Shown: piece after piece, positions 24,947 to 33,185 of the stretch | Numbering within the stretch: position 1 is the first letter of the stretch | Layout: every line of letters begins with the position of its first letter | Origin: CAZAQS01 sp964486825 | GTDB lineage: Bacteria; Chloroflexota; Anaerolineae; Anaerolineales; UBA4823 | Direction of reading: 5' to 3' | DNA: 54,489 bases | NCBI GenBank assembly: GCA_964486825.1 | Contig: CAZAQS010000004.1 | Span: 1-54,489, forward strand | Position numbers and translations under genes: made by a program | The notes under the pieces: generated by a model | The model's database searches: none | What the model was told of the DNA's origin: nothing | The model's input: the letters and a program-made list of their open reading frames with translations, nothing else

Positions 24947-25750
24947 TTACTCTTTCGGCAGTATGGTGACTTTCCGGCGGGGTTCCTCCCCAATGCTCTC
25001 GGTAACAACATTCTCATTGTCACGCAGCTCCAGGTGGATTATGCGCCGCTCGTTGGCAGGCATGGGTTCCAACACCTGCCGGCGACCGGTCTTTACAGCC
25101 TGCTCAGCCATCCGGCGAGCCAACTGGCGGATCTGGCCTTCCCGGCGAGCACGATAACCCTCCACGTCGATGACAAGCGAAAGCGGCTTCCCTAACTCCT
25201 TACTCACGATAAGACTTGAGATGTATTGGAGAGCATTCAAGGTCTCTGCTCGCCGGCCGATCAGGATGCTCAAATCATCCCCGCGTACATCTACCATTAT
25301 CGGCACCCGGCTTCTTGCGTCGTCGGCTTCTCCATAACGAACCTTGACAGTAGCCTTGACCTTCATCGTCTCAAGTAGCTCACCGACAGTCTCCTGGGCA
25401 ATTTGCAGCTCGAGGTCTTCTCCAACGCTTACAACAGCGGCTGGTTCTGGAGCAGTTGCCTCGGGCTCTTGAGGGGCTACTTTCTGAGCAACCGGAGCTG
25501 GAGCAGTTTCTGCTTGAGCAGGGGCAGCGGGTTCTGGAGATTGTTCAGATCTTTCCTGCTCACCGGCTGATCTGACAGCCAGACGGATTCTGGCATGCCG
25601 GGAGCCCAAGCCGAAAAGGCCTCGACTGCCTTGATCGAGTACTTCCACTTCCACCGCTTCTTCTGGAAGGCCGAGGTCTGCCAGCCCCTTTTCGATGGCC
25701 TCCTCGACGCTAGGAGCGATCACTTCCAATGTTGCTCTTTTTTCTTTCAT
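24947..25750 (-). CDS. jag: Jag/KhpB RNA-binding protein (KH-R3H)
   Basis: SpoIIIJ-associated protein; an RNA-binding regulator linked to cell envelope growth and encoded next to yidC. 267 aa from ATG 25750, which has GGAG 6 nt upstream; ATG 25762 would add four residues. Domains: N-terminal Jag_N (TLEVIAPSVEEAIEKGLADLG), an A/P/E-rich linker (about residues 70-125), a KH domain (VDVRGDDLSILIGRRAETLNALQYI) and a C-terminal R3H domain ending EPMPANERRIIHLELRDNENV. It lies immediately downstream of yidC as in many Firmicutes and Chloroflexota. Confidence 0.93.
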   Translation of the reverse strand: MKEKRATLEVIAPSVEEAIEKGLADLGLPEEAVEVEVLDQGSRGLFGLGSRHARIRLAVRSAGEQERSEQSPEPAAPAQAETAPAPVAQKVAPQEPEATAPEPAAVVSVGEDLELQIAQETVGELLETMKVKATVKVRYGEADDARSRVPIMVDVRGDDLSILIGRRAETLNALQYISSLIVSKELGKPLSLVIDVEGYRARREGQIRQLARRMAEQAVKTGRRQVLEPMPANERRIIHLELRDNENVVTESIGEEPRRKVTILPKE

Positions 25751-25797
25751 AAGCATCTCCATTTATTTGTTAGCTGCAGCCGGTAGAGAACCCGAAC

Positions 25798-26571
25798 TTA
25801 GGAGGTCCGCTTGGTTTTCTTCGATGGCAGCATATTCCGCCAATTCAGCTTCCCCATGGCTGCATACTGTAGGATACCCACGGTATTCGTCGCAACGAAA
25901 TATAGCGCCAGGCCTGAAGAGAAGGTCAGAGCCAGGTAGCCCATGAATATCGGCATATACAGGTTCATGGCCTTGGCCATCTGAGCGCCCTGATCTCCTG
26001 GATTGGATGGCGGCGCCATAAGCTTGGATTGGAGAAATGTCGTTACCATCACAACGATGGCGAGGACAGGGATGCCGAACGGTAGGAATGGCAAATGCAA
26101 TCGCTCCGGTTGGCTGAGATCCATCCATAGGAACTGGTTGTTCAGCGGGATGAGAGCAGAGGCGTTGATGAAGGGATAGATATGCTGCGAAAGGCCAAGC
26201 AATTGGATGGGGGTGACCGCCAGGGCGCGAATGATCGCCTGGTAGAGACCAAAAATGATGGGCAATTGAATAATTGTCGGCAGACAGGGCGCCAGGGGGT
26301 TTACACCCAGCTCCTGGTATAGCTTCATTTGCTCTTGCTGCAGCTTTTGCTTGTCATCTTTATATTTCTTTTGGAGATCCTGCCATCTTTTAGATTTCTG
26401 GAACTCCTGCATGGCCTGGGTGCTCTTCATCTGCTTCACGGTCAGGGGGTGGGTTATCAAACGCACCAGGATCGTGAAGAGGATGATCGCAATCCCAAAG
26501 TTTTGGCCCACCATGCTGTAAATCCATAGCAAGGTGTTGATCATCGGGTTGATAATAAGGGTATCCCACAT
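25798..26571 (-). CDS. yidC: YidC/Oxa1-family membrane protein insertase
   Basis: Inserts membrane proteins alone or with SecYEG. 257 aa, the short Gram-positive-like form without the large periplasmic domain. Features: MVGQNFGIAIILFTILVRLITHPLTVKQM (first core helix with the conserved Arg), a cytoplasmic helical hairpin rich in K/Q (QKKYKDDKQKLQQEQMKLYQE), then NPLAPCLPTIIQLPIIFGLYQAI and two further helices. No lipobox is evident at the N-terminus (MWDTLIINPMINTLLW). Neighbouring yidD, rnpA and rpmH are its usual partners. Confidence 0.95.
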   Translation of the reverse strand: MWDTLIINPMINTLLWIYSMVGQNFGIAIILFTILVRLITHPLTVKQMKSTQAMQEFQKSKRWQDLQKKYKDDKQKLQQEQMKLYQELGVNPLAPCLPTIIQLPIIFGLYQAIIRALAVTPIQLLGLSQHIYPFINASALIPLNNQFLWMDLSQPERLHLPFLPFGIPVLAIVVMVTTFLQSKLMAPPSNPGDQGAQMAKAMNLYMPIFMGYLALTFSSGLALYFVATNTVGILQYAAMGKLNWRNMLPSKKTKRTS

Positions 26572-26654
26572 ATGGTCTCTTCCGTATTGACTTTCTTCTG
26601 TCTAAGATTTTATCATTCCAATTCGTACTTCGGTCTCTTTTAGGAGGTTCGGGG

Positions 26655-27725
26655 CTAACTCGGCGGAACAAAAGACCAGCGTTGGGTGCCGTTCAGGTTC
26701 ATTCCAACCACCAAGGGATCTGTATTGATCGGAGAGACCAGGATCAGGTCGTTTGCAGGAGTTGGGTCTGCATAGATCCTACCTCCCACGGGTTGGGTCC
26801 ACTGCTGAACTCCATCCAGGCTGAGCGCTTTAAGTTCGCCTTCCTCGGTGGTGAAATATAAGGTCTGCTCGGCGATATATGGTGTAGCGGTAACCGGGCC
26901 GTCTGGTTCGGTTTCCCAAAGGATCCTTCCTGTCCGAGCCTCTACTGAATACAGGCTGCCACCCAAATCTCCGAAATACAAGCGACCTTCATGCAAGGCA
27001 GGGCCTGCCCAAACCCAGTTGGATAGAGTTGTAGTCCAAAGGATGGCGCCGCTGTCCGCATTGATGGCGGACATGGCGCCTGCAAAGCTGCCGATATAAA
27101 GGACGCCATCCTCCAAAACAGGAGTTCCCACGGCGGAGCCGTTAAGGTTCGCTTCCCAGATGAGCCGGCCATTTTCCAGGTTGATTGCATACAGATGATG
27201 GTCCATGGAAGGCAGGTAGATCCTTTGCCGCTCTTCATCCAACAAGGGTTTCGCCCACAGCGCTCCACGAGAACCCTCGAAGCGCCAGACCTCATTGCCG
27301 GATAGATCCAAAGCGTAAAGACGTTGATCGGCGGATGGGGCATAGATACGATCCCCATAAGCCAATGCAGCCCCAATAAAACGACCACCAGCCTGGCTGA
27401 AGACCCAGTTTTCAGTACCGGTCTGTGGGTTCAGGCTATACAGGTTGCTGTTATAGCTTCCGACAATCAGCTGCCCATCTTCCGTAAGGGCGGGTTGGGC
27501 ATAGAACGTCCTGGCCGCCTCGCCTTTCTCAGGATATCGCCAGCGCATCTGGCCATCCTGAACGTTGATTGCATACACGTATTGGTTGTAAGAGACGTAG
27601 GAAGTGTCCTCGTCTACCAGGATGCTGGGCCAACTGCTGGCGCCAAATGCCTCCCCAGCACAGCCGCTGAGCACAGCTCCCGTAATGAGGAGCACCAGGA
27701 TAAGCAGTAGATTTTTTGGTTTCAT
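26655..27725 (-). CDS. PQQ-like (BamB-type) beta-propeller lipoprotein
   Basis: 356 aa. Signal peptide with lipobox LSGC (Cys about residue 22), then repeated propeller blades with the W/GxxxW-type repeats: VYAINVQDGQMRWRYP, LYSLNPQTGTENWVFSQ, LYALDLSGNEVWRFEG, LYAINLENGRLIWEAN, MSAINADSGAILWTT, LYSVEARTGRILWETE. About seven to eight blades. The family holds extracytoplasmic scaffolds such as BamB and quinoprotein dehydrogenases; no PQQ enzyme residues can be claimed. Its insertion between yidD and yidC suggests a role in assembling exported proteins, but that is inference. Confidence 0.85.
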   Translation of the reverse strand: MKPKNLLLILVLLITGAVLSGCAGEAFGASSWPSILVDEDTSYVSYNQYVYAINVQDGQMRWRYPEKGEAARTFYAQPALTEDGQLIVGSYNSNLYSLNPQTGTENWVFSQAGGRFIGAALAYGDRIYAPSADQRLYALDLSGNEVWRFEGSRGALWAKPLLDEERQRIYLPSMDHHLYAINLENGRLIWEANLNGSAVGTPVLEDGVLYIGSFAGAMSAINADSGAILWTTTLSNWVWAGPALHEGRLYFGDLGGSLYSVEARTGRILWETEPDGPVTATPYIAEQTLYFTTEEGELKALSLDGVQQWTQPVGGRIYADPTPANDLILVSPINTDPLVVGMNLNGTQRWSFVPPS

Positions 27726-27772
27726 TAGATGTTTTGTATTCCTTACTTTCTAGTGCGGATAGAGATCCGCGA

Positions 27773-28066
27773 TTAGGGCACAGGATCGATGCCGCCCGGG
27801 TTAAATGGGTTGCAGCGCAAGATACGCCAGGCCGCCAGGAAACTCCCTTTGATTGCTCCATGTTTATAGATTGCCTGATAGCTATAATGGGAGCAGGTCG
27901 GGTAAAATCGGCAGGTATCAGGCGGCAGAGCTTTCGAAATAGTTTCCTGGTAGGCACGGATTAACGCCAGGAGCGGGATCCGGGGCAGGTTTCCTAGCTC
28001 TACCGGTAAATCTCTTAATGGACGATCGATCATATCCTCATAATCGGATTCGTTCTCGCTTTTCAT
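27773..28066 (-). CDS. yidD: membrane protein insertion efficiency factor YidD
   Basis: Small amphipathic protein that assists YidC. 97 aa. The family block LLALIRAYQETISKALPPDTCRFYPTCSHYSYQAI with its three conserved Cys is followed by GSFLAAWRILRCNPFNPGGIDPVP. An acidic N-terminal extension (about 25 residues) is longer than usual, and an internal ATG (MIDRPLRDLP) is an alternative start. It starts one base after the rnpA stop, tightly coupled. Confidence 0.93.
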   Translation of the reverse strand: MKSENESDYEDMIDRPLRDLPVELGNLPRIPLLALIRAYQETISKALPPDTCRFYPTCSHYSYQAIYKHGAIKGSFLAAWRILRCNPFNPGGIDPVP

Positions 28067-28067
28067 T

Positions 28068-28439
28068 CTACCTATTCTCTAACAATTTTGCTCTTTTTAA
28101 GAGCGATCTTACAGCAACTTTGACTTCTAGAAACTCGGCTTCGGGGAGAGGCTGGCGTGCTACCAACACCATATCCCAGCCTGGCGTTATCTTCGGGATG
28201 AAGGCTCGAGCGGCTTCTCGCAAAAGACGTTTTGCCCGGTTACGTTGTACTGCATTTCCTACCCTTCGTCCAGCCGATACAGCAAATCTAATCAGCTCTT
28301 GATCGTTGGGAAGGGTAACCAACACAACAAGCGGGTGGGCAAATGACTTACCTGTTCGCCGCACCCGCATATAGTCATTAGAACTGGTCAGGCGGAACTT
28401 ACGTTGCACCCGTATTGCTAAACGAACACTGCTGATCAA
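28068..28439 (-). CDS. rnpA: ribonuclease P protein component
   Basis: Protein subunit of RNase P, which removes tRNA 5' leaders. 123 aa. Core motifs: QRKFRLTSSNDYMRVRRTGKSF at the start, the RNR signature RVGNAVQRNRAKRLLREAAR (about residues 58-77), and DMVLVARQPLPEAEF. The upstream TTG at 28439 overlaps the rpmH stop (TTGA) and has GGAAG of the rpmH 3' end as a possible SD. A GTG at 28409 would give the more typical VQRKFRL beginning. Either start preserves the domain. Confidence 0.95.
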   Translation of the reverse strand: MISSVRLAIRVQRKFRLTSSNDYMRVRRTGKSFAHPLVVLVTLPNDQELIRFAVSAGRRVGNAVQRNRAKRLLREAARAFIPKITPGWDMVLVARQPLPEAEFLEVKVAVRSLLKRAKLLENR

Positions 28440-28612
28440 CTCTTCCAGTTGATGCGCTTCACGTGCTGATTTATGCTCACCGTCAAACGATGGCGTCCTC
28501 GAAGCCTCCGGCGCTGGATTACTCTTCGCCCATCAGCTGTAGCCATCCGTGCTCGAAAACCATGGACACGTAAGCGACGGCGGATTTTCGGTTGATAAGT
28601 TCTCTTCGGCAT
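28436..28612 (-). CDS. rpmH: 50S ribosomal protein L34
   Basis: 58 aa, basic: begins MPKRTYQPKIRRRLRVHGFRARM and contains GRRVIQRRRLRGRHRLTVS, diagnostic of L34. The C-terminal tail (INQHVKRINWKS) is longer than the usual 44-46 residue protein. SD GTAAGGGAAT lies before the ATG. The stop overlaps the rnpA TTG start. A good sigma-70-type promoter is visible about 70 bp upstream. Confidence 0.95.
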   Translation of the reverse strand: MPKRTYQPKIRRRLRVHGFRARMATADGRRVIQRRRLRGRHRLTVSINQHVKRINWKS

Positions 28613-28680
28613 AATATTCCCTTACATTTATCTTATTACTTCGATAATCACTTCAGCAATATCCGGTTAATTGCCGCCCG

Positions 28681-28710
28681 ATTATACCCTATCAGGTACC
28701 TATTGGTCAA
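28681..28710 (-). promoter_or_regulatory. rpmH: sigma-70-type promoter of the rpmH-rnpA-yidD operon
   Basis: On the minus strand TTGACC (28710-28705, 5 of 6) is followed after 18 bp by a perfect TATAAT (28686-28681). Transcription would begin near 28674, giving about a 62-nt leader before rpmH. The -35 overlaps the last codons of the upstream TrkA gene. Confidence 0.75.
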
Positions 28711-29384
28711 TCGGATTTCTCTGGCGGCGCTAACAAATCGGCTAATTGTTCGGCGCCCTCTCGATTGGTAACGGCAATCACTTCATCGTTCACCTGAAAC
28801 TCGGTAATCCCGCGCGGGACGACGACCTTTCCTTGACGGATAATGGCAGCAATGACGCATTCATCGCATAACTGCAGGTCCTTGATGGCCAAGCCAATTG
28901 CTTTGGCTCCCGGTGGGATCTTTTCTTCGATGACCGAATACTCGCCCCGCCGTAGCTTCAACAGGGTCATCATATCACCCAATGACATTTCTTCTTCGAT
29001 GAGGCTGGCCATTATGCCGGCCTGGTTGAGGGCCACATCGACATAGAATTTGTCATCAAACAACCAGGCGCTGCGCGGGTTATTGATCCGCCCAATCGTG
29101 CGTGGGATGCCGAAGCGAGCACGCGCCAGGAAGCATATCACCAGGTTATCCGCGTCATCCGGAGTACAGGCAGCCATGACTTGCGCATTGCGAATACCGG
29201 CCGATTCGAGCACTTCTGGGTTGGCAGCATTTCCTTCGTAAATCACTTCGGTAGGCAGCTCGTGGTGAAGGCGCGTAAGGATGTCCTTGCGATGCTCGAT
29301 CAACCGCACCTCGTGGTCCTGCTCCAATAAAAACCTGGCAAGTTGAGTACCTGTGCGACCTCCGCCCGCGATTACGACAATCAT
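28707..29384 (-). CDS. trkA: TrkA-family potassium uptake regulatory protein (second copy)
   Basis: Cytosolic RCK protein, 225 aa: TrkA-N Rossmann domain (MIVVIAGGGRTGTQLARFLL, NAD-binding GxGxxG variant GGGRTG; Glu at the end of strand 2, LIEHRKD) and TrkA-C domain from about residue 140 (YSVIEEKIPPGAKAIG...DEVIAVTNREG). It gates K+ channels or transporters in response to nucleotides. It lies 10 bp from a second TrkA gene, which in turn overlaps the end of a KimA-like transporter gene, so all three are likely one operon. Confidence 0.9.
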   Translation of the reverse strand: MIVVIAGGGRTGTQLARFLLEQDHEVRLIEHRKDILTRLHHELPTEVIYEGNAANPEVLESAGIRNAQVMAACTPDDADNLVICFLARARFGIPRTIGRINNPRSAWLFDDKFYVDVALNQAGIMASLIEEEMSLGDMMTLLKLRRGEYSVIEEKIPPGAKAIGLAIKDLQLCDECVIAAIIRQGKVVVPRGITEFQVNDEVIAVTNREGAEQLADLLAPPEKSD

Positions 29385-29394
29385 CTACGACCTC

Positions 29395-30045
29395 CTATGA
29401 ACCTGCAACCCGGTTGCGAAGCTCTTCAATACCATTCAGGGTGGCGCTTACCAGGATCACATCCCCTTCAAGGAGAATGAAATCCATATCCGGGAGCATA
29501 GCAGTACCGGCCCGGGTCAGTCCGGCCAGGATACAATCGCTCTTAGGAAGCAGATCACGGAGAGCTTTCCCCTCCCAGGCCTGCGGGACACTGAATTCGA
29601 AGATTTCCACCTCCCCATTTCCAGCGGAAAATACCGAACGCATCTGGACATGATAGAGCAGCTCTTCCAGGCGTTGGGCCCCCCAACTGGAAGAGCTAAC
29701 CACCTGCAAATTAAAGGTTTCATACATAGTTCGCCATTGCGGTTCGTAATTCCTCACCACTACGTTTGAAATCCCGTACACCGTGCGAGCCACATGAGCG
29801 ATAACTGCGTTCAAAGAATCCGAGCTTGTTACCAGGGCAATCCCGCCGGCTTGTTCTACGCCGGCGCGCCGCAGCAGGTCCTGGTTGAGAGGATCACCTT
29901 CCAGGGTCCGTCCCCGGAAATCGGGAGGCAAGTTAGCAAAAGCCGACGCCACATTATCGATCACCGTTACGCGGTGTCCCTTCTGGTAAAGCCGGTAAGC
30001 AAGCTCCGCCCCTACCCGCCCACACCCTACCACAATCATATTCAT
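29395..30045 (-). CDS. trkA: TrkA-family potassium uptake regulatory protein (first copy)
   Basis: 216 aa from ATG 30045 (SD AGGAGA upstream; a GTG at 30066 overlapping the transporter stop would add seven residues). N-terminal NAD(H)-binding fold MIVVGCGRVGAELAYRL with acidic residue at VTVID, then LEGDPLNQDLLRRAGV and a TrkA-C domain (about residues 140-216, IFEFSVPQAWEGKALRDLL...EGDVILVSATLNG). Divergent from the neighbouring copy, so they probably form a hetero-octameric or paired RCK ring rather than being a recent duplication. Confidence 0.9.
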   Translation of the reverse strand: MNMIVVGCGRVGAELAYRLYQKGHRVTVIDNVASAFANLPPDFRGRTLEGDPLNQDLLRRAGVEQAGGIALVTSSDSLNAVIAHVARTVYGISNVVVRNYEPQWRTMYETFNLQVVSSSSWGAQRLEELLYHVQMRSVFSAGNGEVEIFEFSVPQAWEGKALRDLLPKSDCILAGLTRAGTAMLPDMDFILLEGDVILVSATLNGIEELRNRVAGS

Positions 30046-30062
30046 GGAAAATCTTTCTCCTG

Positions 30063-32000
30063 TCACTCGACCTGGTACGGTACGTCAGTAATTACGATCC
30101 CAGTCCTAAAAATCAGAACCATACGGAGTAAAAACGCCGTCTGGGTATGTAACAAGTTATGGTACCACCGTTTGGGGATAAACTGGGGCACCACCACGGT
30201 TATGGTGTCATTGGGTTGGCGTTGTGCATCCAGGTCTTCAATATAATGTAGCAATGGCTCCAACAATAAGCGGTAGGGGGATTCCAGGATGACTAAACGA
30301 ACACCCTCCCCCCATTCATCCCATTTCCGGCGAGTTTTGGCGGTCTCCTCATCATCAATCGAGACGTGCACGGCGGTCACATCGTCTGAGAGATTACGGG
30401 CGTAGCGGAGAGCTGCCAGCGTCCCGCGGTGCACATTCCCGATTAAAAGGATCACCCTATGGCGGGAAGTATGAGGCGGAGCTCCGTAGTTCTCCAGCGA
30501 AAGCATGCTGGCCAGTCTTTTATAATGCCTGTGGATACCTGAAAAAACAACCACTACAGAGGGTATGATCACCAATACGATCCAAGCGCCGTCCACAAAC
30601 TTGGTGACTGCAAAGACCATCATAACAATGAAGGTACATACAGCTCCAAATGCGTTAATCGCCAGCTTGATTTTCCACTTCGGATCATATCTGAGCAGCG
30701 ATCCCGGCTCTTCACGAACCTCACTCATTGAAAGCTGGCCGCTTTTCCACCAACGATGAGCCATACCAGATTGAGACAACGTAAAGGACATAAAGACCCC
30801 CACCGCATATAAGGGGATCAGCAGTGTCACGCTTGCATTAAAGATAACGATCAAGATGCATGCGATCAAAGCCAAGAAGACAATGCCACGGGAATATACC
30901 AGGCGGCTACCGCGAAAGGCGAGCTGCCGGGGGAGCCAGCCATCTTTTGCCAGGAGTGCACTCAAGCGGGGAAAGTCTGCAAAACTGGTGTTGGTTGCCA
31001 TGATCAAAATGACGGTAGTGGCAGCGATGACAGCCAGGTACAAAAATCCCTGGCTGCCATATATCGTCCTGGCCAGTTGGGAGATAACCGTCTCCGCCTC
31101 CGAAGGAATGGCATGGATTTGCCCTGCCAGGAAGGTAATGCTCAGGAAAAGACTGCCCAGGATAGCAGCCATGACGATCAGCGTAATCCCAGCGTTCCGG
31201 CTACGAGGCTCTTTAAAGGCCGTGATTCCGTTGGAAATGGCTTCGATGCCCGTTAGAGCAGCGGTCCCACTGGAGAAGGCATGCAAAATCAAAAAGGGAC
31301 CTACCAGGGTAACCGTATGCAGAATTTCAAGTGGGGGAGGGTTCACAACACTTCCAAGATCACCTGTTGCGGCTCGATACAATCCGACTCCAACCGTAAT
31401 AAACATGGTGAGCACAAAGAAGTAGGTCGGTACGGCGAATAACGCGCCCGACTCTTTCACCCCTCTCAAATTCACAAGCATAAACATTACTAAAACTACA
31501 GAGAGAAGCACACGGTGAGGGAAAAGTTCAGGAAAAGCAGACACGATCTGTGCCACACCGGCGGAAATAGAGACGGCAACTGTCAGAATATAGTCCGTGA
31601 GCAATGCTGAGCCGGCAATTTGAGCCGGCAGCTCGCCCAGGTTGTCGCGGGAGACGGTATAGGCCCCACCTCCACCCGGATAAGCGTGAACGGTTTGTTC
31701 GTACGATATCGCTACGATCACAAGTAAGGTTACGATAGCGATCGAGATCGGAAAAGCGTAGCCGAATGCCACTGTCCCAGCTACCGCCAGGATAAACAGG
31801 ATTTCTTGGGTGGCATATGCAGTAGAGGATAAGGCATCGGATGCGAAAACAGCCAGTCCGATACCTTTTCCAATTGTTTGGTGAGGCGCATCTGCCGTAG
31901 GGAGCGGACGACCAATTAACCAGGTACGGATGGAAGGAGGCGGCTTATATTCCCTCAACCGGTGGACGATCGTTGTTCCGGAATCTTCGTCGATTTTCAT
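30063..32000 (-). CDS. kimA: KimA-like APC-superfamily potassium transporter
   Basis: 645 aa. N-terminal cytoplasmic segment, about 12 membrane helices with APC-fold signatures (VFASDALSSTAYATQEILFIL about residues 50-70; AYPGGGGAYTVSRDNLGELP about 106-125; ALTGIEAISNGITAFKEP about 250-267), then a cytosolic USP-like C-terminal domain (about residues 500-645, VILLIGNVHRGTLAALRYARNLSDDVTAVHVSIDDE). This architecture matches KimA (YdaO), a high-affinity K+/H+ symporter controlled by c-di-AMP in Bacillus. General amino-acid permeases lack the USP domain. Linkage to two TrkA proteins supports K+ as substrate. Confidence 0.85.
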   Translation of the reverse strand: MKIDEDSGTTIVHRLREYKPPPSIRTWLIGRPLPTADAPHQTIGKGIGLAVFASDALSSTAYATQEILFILAVAGTVAFGYAFPISIAIVTLLVIVAISYEQTVHAYPGGGGAYTVSRDNLGELPAQIAGSALLTDYILTVAVSISAGVAQIVSAFPELFPHRVLLSVVLVMFMLVNLRGVKESGALFAVPTYFFVLTMFITVGVGLYRAATGDLGSVVNPPPLEILHTVTLVGPFLILHAFSSGTAALTGIEAISNGITAFKEPRSRNAGITLIVMAAILGSLFLSITFLAGQIHAIPSEAETVISQLARTIYGSQGFLYLAVIAATTVILIMATNTSFADFPRLSALLAKDGWLPRQLAFRGSRLVYSRGIVFLALIACILIVIFNASVTLLIPLYAVGVFMSFTLSQSGMAHRWWKSGQLSMSEVREEPGSLLRYDPKWKIKLAINAFGAVCTFIVMMVFAVTKFVDGAWIVLVIIPSVVVVFSGIHRHYKRLASMLSLENYGAPPHTSRHRVILLIGNVHRGTLAALRYARNLSDDVTAVHVSIDDEETAKTRRKWDEWGEGVRLVILESPYRLLLEPLLHYIEDLDAQRQPNDTITVVVPQFIPKRWYHNLLHTQTAFLLRMVLIFRTGIVITDVPYQVE

Positions 32001-32141
32001 CTCATTAATAAGTGAACACTCACCCAGGAATTTATGACTTACTCATCTGAGCGTCAGAAAACAATATCAATTGCAGAAACTGCTCATGAATCATAACGAT
32101 GGATGATATTACACCTTCTACTATCCCTCGTCAAGAGGATT

Positions 32142-33167
32142 TCAAACTGACGACTCCTTATATGGTTGGCCATTCTTCGTACGTTCAAGGGCTCGGAATG
32201 AGATCATTCCTATCAGGAGAGGCAGCCAGAAGGTGAACCCACGGTATGCCAGGGTAACGATTGCAGCCTGGCTGAAGGGCACGTACATGGAGCGCAACGC
32301 CAGGGCTAACGCGCCCTCCACAAATCCCAAGCCTGCTGGCGTGGGAGAAACGATCAGGAACAAATAACCTATGCTGAAACCAGCAATCAAGGTGCCGGTT
32401 GAAAAAGAGACCTGGAAAGCCCTCAGGCTACACCAAAGGATGGTGATCAGCAAGCCCTGTTTTATTAGCGCCAGGCCAGCGGGGACGATCATGTTTTGAG
32501 GGGTTTTGAACAACAGATGCAAACCTTCAGCCGCGTCGGCCGCAAACTCGCGAGCGCGCTGTTCTGAGAGGTATTCCCGTTTCAAAAAAGGCCATAGAAT
32601 ACGGTTGACCCCACGCGCCATCCATGCCAGCGCCTTTCCTAAAGACTCTGCAGAGCGCATGCCCAGGTAAATCAAGGCCGCTACCACCAGTGCAATAGCA
32701 AGCAAGGCTACAGTAGGGAAAATCTCTCCTGCATCCAGTGTATTTCTGCGGAAGAGGACAACTAACCCCAGGGCCAAAACAAACAGGAAAGCAGCATAAT
32801 CGAGCAGCAAAACCACAGCTCCCGCTACGGCCGCCCGCCCAGTCGAATATTTCATTCGCCGGGCTTCGGCGATAAACACTGCCATACCGCTCATCCCAGC
32901 ACTCGGAGCGACGATATTTAAAAAGTTCGAGGCGGCAGCGATCGGAAGCATACGCTTAAGCGTCTCTTTCAACCCGAGGGCAGAATAAACTGCATGAAAT
33001 GACGAGGCCACTGCCAGCAGCCAAAGTCCCACGATCCCTACTGCCAGTAAGATAAACCGCCAGTCCCCTCTTTTCAAAGTCTCTACGATCGCTTGAACCT
33101 CAGCGAATCGCGCCATTACGAAAAGGACACCGATGAAGAGGATCAGTGCAAAGAGGAATTTTCGCAT
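32142..33167 (-). CDS. lysylphosphatidylglycerol synthase TM-region-like membrane protein
   Basis: 341 aa, about eight membrane helices, of the UPF0104/AglD-MprF flippase-domain family. Family features: ASNFLNIVAPSAGMSGMAVFI (about residues 68-88), a cytoplasmic loop of basic residues and SPTPAGLGFVEGALALAL near the C-terminus. It lacks the soluble aminoacyl-transferase domain of MprF, so it is probably a lipid or polyprenyl-linked substrate flippase rather than an aminoacylating enzyme. A possible GATAAT box lies 7 nt before its ATG, which has no Shine-Dalgarno. Confidence 0.82.
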   Translation of the reverse strand: MRKFLFALILFIGVLFVMARFAEVQAIVETLKRGDWRFILLAVGIVGLWLLAVASSFHAVYSALGLKETLKRMLPIAAASNFLNIVAPSAGMSGMAVFIAEARRMKYSTGRAAVAGAVVLLLDYAAFLFVLALGLVVLFRRNTLDAGEIFPTVALLAIALVVAALIYLGMRSAESLGKALAWMARGVNRILWPFLKREYLSEQRAREFAADAAEGLHLLFKTPQNMIVPAGLALIKQGLLITILWCSLRAFQVSFSTGTLIAGFSIGYLFLIVSPTPAGLGFVEGALALALRSMYVPFSQAAIVTLAYRGFTFWLPLLIGMISFRALERTKNGQPYKESSV

Positions 33168-33185
33168 GGAAAGGATTATCCAGGT

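Noticed and set aside
28458..28465. TTCACGTG in the 3' part of rpmH as a parS site
   Set aside because: Only the central part matches TGTTTCACGTGAAACA; the flanks differ and it lies within a coding sequence. No full parS was found.
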